Assembly: GCA_026707225.1 (NCBI GenBank)
Contig: JAPOXG010000010.1
Location: forward strand, 1-64,000
DNA: 64,000 nucleotides
From: Chloroflexota bacterium
Lineage (GTDB): Bacteria; Chloroflexota; Anaerolineae; Aggregatilineales; Phototrophicaceae
Reading direction: 5' to 3'
Positions within the stretch are counted from its first letter, which is position 1, and the number at the start of each line of letters is the position of its first letter. Both the position numbers and the translations under genes were made by a program. Shown here in pieces: positions 63,362 through 64,000 of this stretch. The notes under the pieces were generated by a model. That model did no database searches and was not told where the DNA came from. It worked only from the letters and a program-made list of their open reading frames with translations.

Positions 63362-64000
63362 CCGTACCACTGAGCAGCTCGCAGACCGATCTGGCAGTTG
63401 TCATCGTTACCTGGAATAACGCTGCCGTAATCGGTTCCGCGCTTTGCAGTCTCCTTGATGATCTGCAAGACAGCGACCTGCGCTACGAAGTCTGGGTGGT
63501 CGACTCCGCTTCAAAAGACCATACCGCCGAGATTGTAGGCCGCGAATTTCCCGCTGTTCGCCTGCTTGTGAATAGCGCCAATATGGGCTTCGCGGCGGCG
63601 AATAATCTGGCGCTTAGGGAGCTCGGCTTCGGCAGTGCCGAGCGCGCATCCGAGACGCCGGCGGCGGTATTTCTGCTGAATCCGGACACAGTCACTCATC
63701 CAGGCGCGACCCGGCGGCTTTTCGATACGCTAATGGCGCGTCCCAAGGTCGGCGTGGTCGGCGCGCGCCTGACCTTCGCCGACGGCAGCTTCCAGCACAG
63801 CGCCTTTCGCTTTCCCGGGCTTCGACAGATCTGGGCTGAGCTGTTGCCGACGGCCGGTCGCCTGATAGATGGATCTTTCAATGGTCGCTATTCACGAGCC
63901 TGCTACGCCGGCGCGCAAGCATTTGAGGTGGACTTCACCCTCGGCGCAACCATGATGCTCAAGCGCGCGGTGATCAAACAGTCAGGCATGTTTGACGACG
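63358..64000 (+). CDS. Glycosyltransferase family 2 (partial, runs off the window)
   Basis: The GT-A fold glycosyltransferase is cut by the window edge. The N-terminus DLAVVIVTWNNAAVIGSAL, YEVWVVDSASKDHT and NSANMGFAAANNLAL are the WbbL/rhamnosyltransferase-type GT2 pattern; LLNPDTV stands where many have a DxD. The likely start is a TTG at 63358 overlapping the upstream TGA. It probably transfers a sugar to a surface glycan. Confidence 0.88.
   Translation, partial: MTVPLSSSQTDLAVVIVTWNNAAVIGSALCSLLDDLQDSDLRYEVWVVDSASKDHTAEIVGREFPAVRLLVNSANMGFAAANNLALRELGFGSAERASETPAAVFLLNPDTVTHPGATRRLFDTLMARPKVGVVGARLTFADGSFQHSAFRFPGLRQIWAELLPTAGRLIDGSFNGRYSRACYAGAQAFEVDFTLGATMMLKRAVIKQSGMFDD

Overview
The window looks like the chromosome of a member of the Chloroflexota, probably an Anaerolineae-like lineage. 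This is inferred from gene content, not searched. The pointers are moderately high G+C, lipoproteins with Thr/Pro-rich linkers, ABC sugar operons without their own ATPase, a two-subunit 2-oxoacid:ferredoxin oxidoreductase, a JAMM / ThiS-like / MoeB-rhodanese cluster, and a recG-coaD-rpe-DegV-DhaL neighbourhood. No rRNA, insertion sequence, phage gene or CRISPR array was seen. Coding density is high.

Layout. 0.1-4.0 kb: peptide-type ABC transporter (two permeases and a binding protein, minus strand). 4.3-5.0 kb: lipoprotein cytochrome c. 5.0-11.0 kb: minus-strand operon with an argininosuccinate-lyase-family enzyme, a CUT1-type ABC transporter and an amidohydrolase. 11.2-13.5 kb: divergent sugar isomerase/epimerase and Gfo/Idh/MocA dehydrogenase. 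13.5-26.1 kb: minus-strand housekeeping block: comEC, a coiled-coil protein, coaD, recG, two DegV proteins, a FakA-like kinase, rpe, rlmN and a CPBP protease. 26.25-26.46 kb: two tRNA-Ser genes. 26.5-33.0 kb: plus-strand SRPBCC protein, membrane protein, anmK, nusB, tatA/B, tatC and a PAPS synthetase fusion. 33.1-35.3 kb: P-type ATPase with a large internal deletion. 35.5-38.9 kb: threonine aldolase, a degenerate CPBP protein and two rhomboids. 39.0-40.2 kb: citrate synthase. 40.6-42.7 kb: JAMM protease, ubiquitin-like protein and E1-rhodanese. 42.8-44.5 kb: an uncharacterised two-gene cassette. 44.6-48.2 kb: korB, korA and a GntR regulator. 48.4-57.5 kb: aminotransferase, tandem RNase H, small membrane protein, MFS transporter, aconitase, DsbA-like protein, HIT protein and FabG. 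57.6-64 kb: beta-propeller lipoprotein, Lon, surface protein with FlgD-like repeats and the start of a glycosyltransferase.

How the genes fit together. Citrate synthase, aconitase and the ferredoxin-linked 2-oxoacid oxidoreductase supply parts of a TCA-type cycle. Several transporters with catabolic enzymes suggest a heterotroph living on peptides and carbohydrates or related organic acids. The FakA-like kinase with two FakB-like proteins suggests uptake and activation of exogenous fatty acids.

Most worth a second look: the ubiquitin-like protein with 21 residues after its Gly-Gly, encoded between a JAMM protease and an E1-rhodanese; the P-type ATPase lacking its nucleotide-binding core; the tandem RNase H with complementary halves; the two-gene cassette at 42.8-44.5 kb; and a GntR regulator with a good promoter overlapped by a palindrome.
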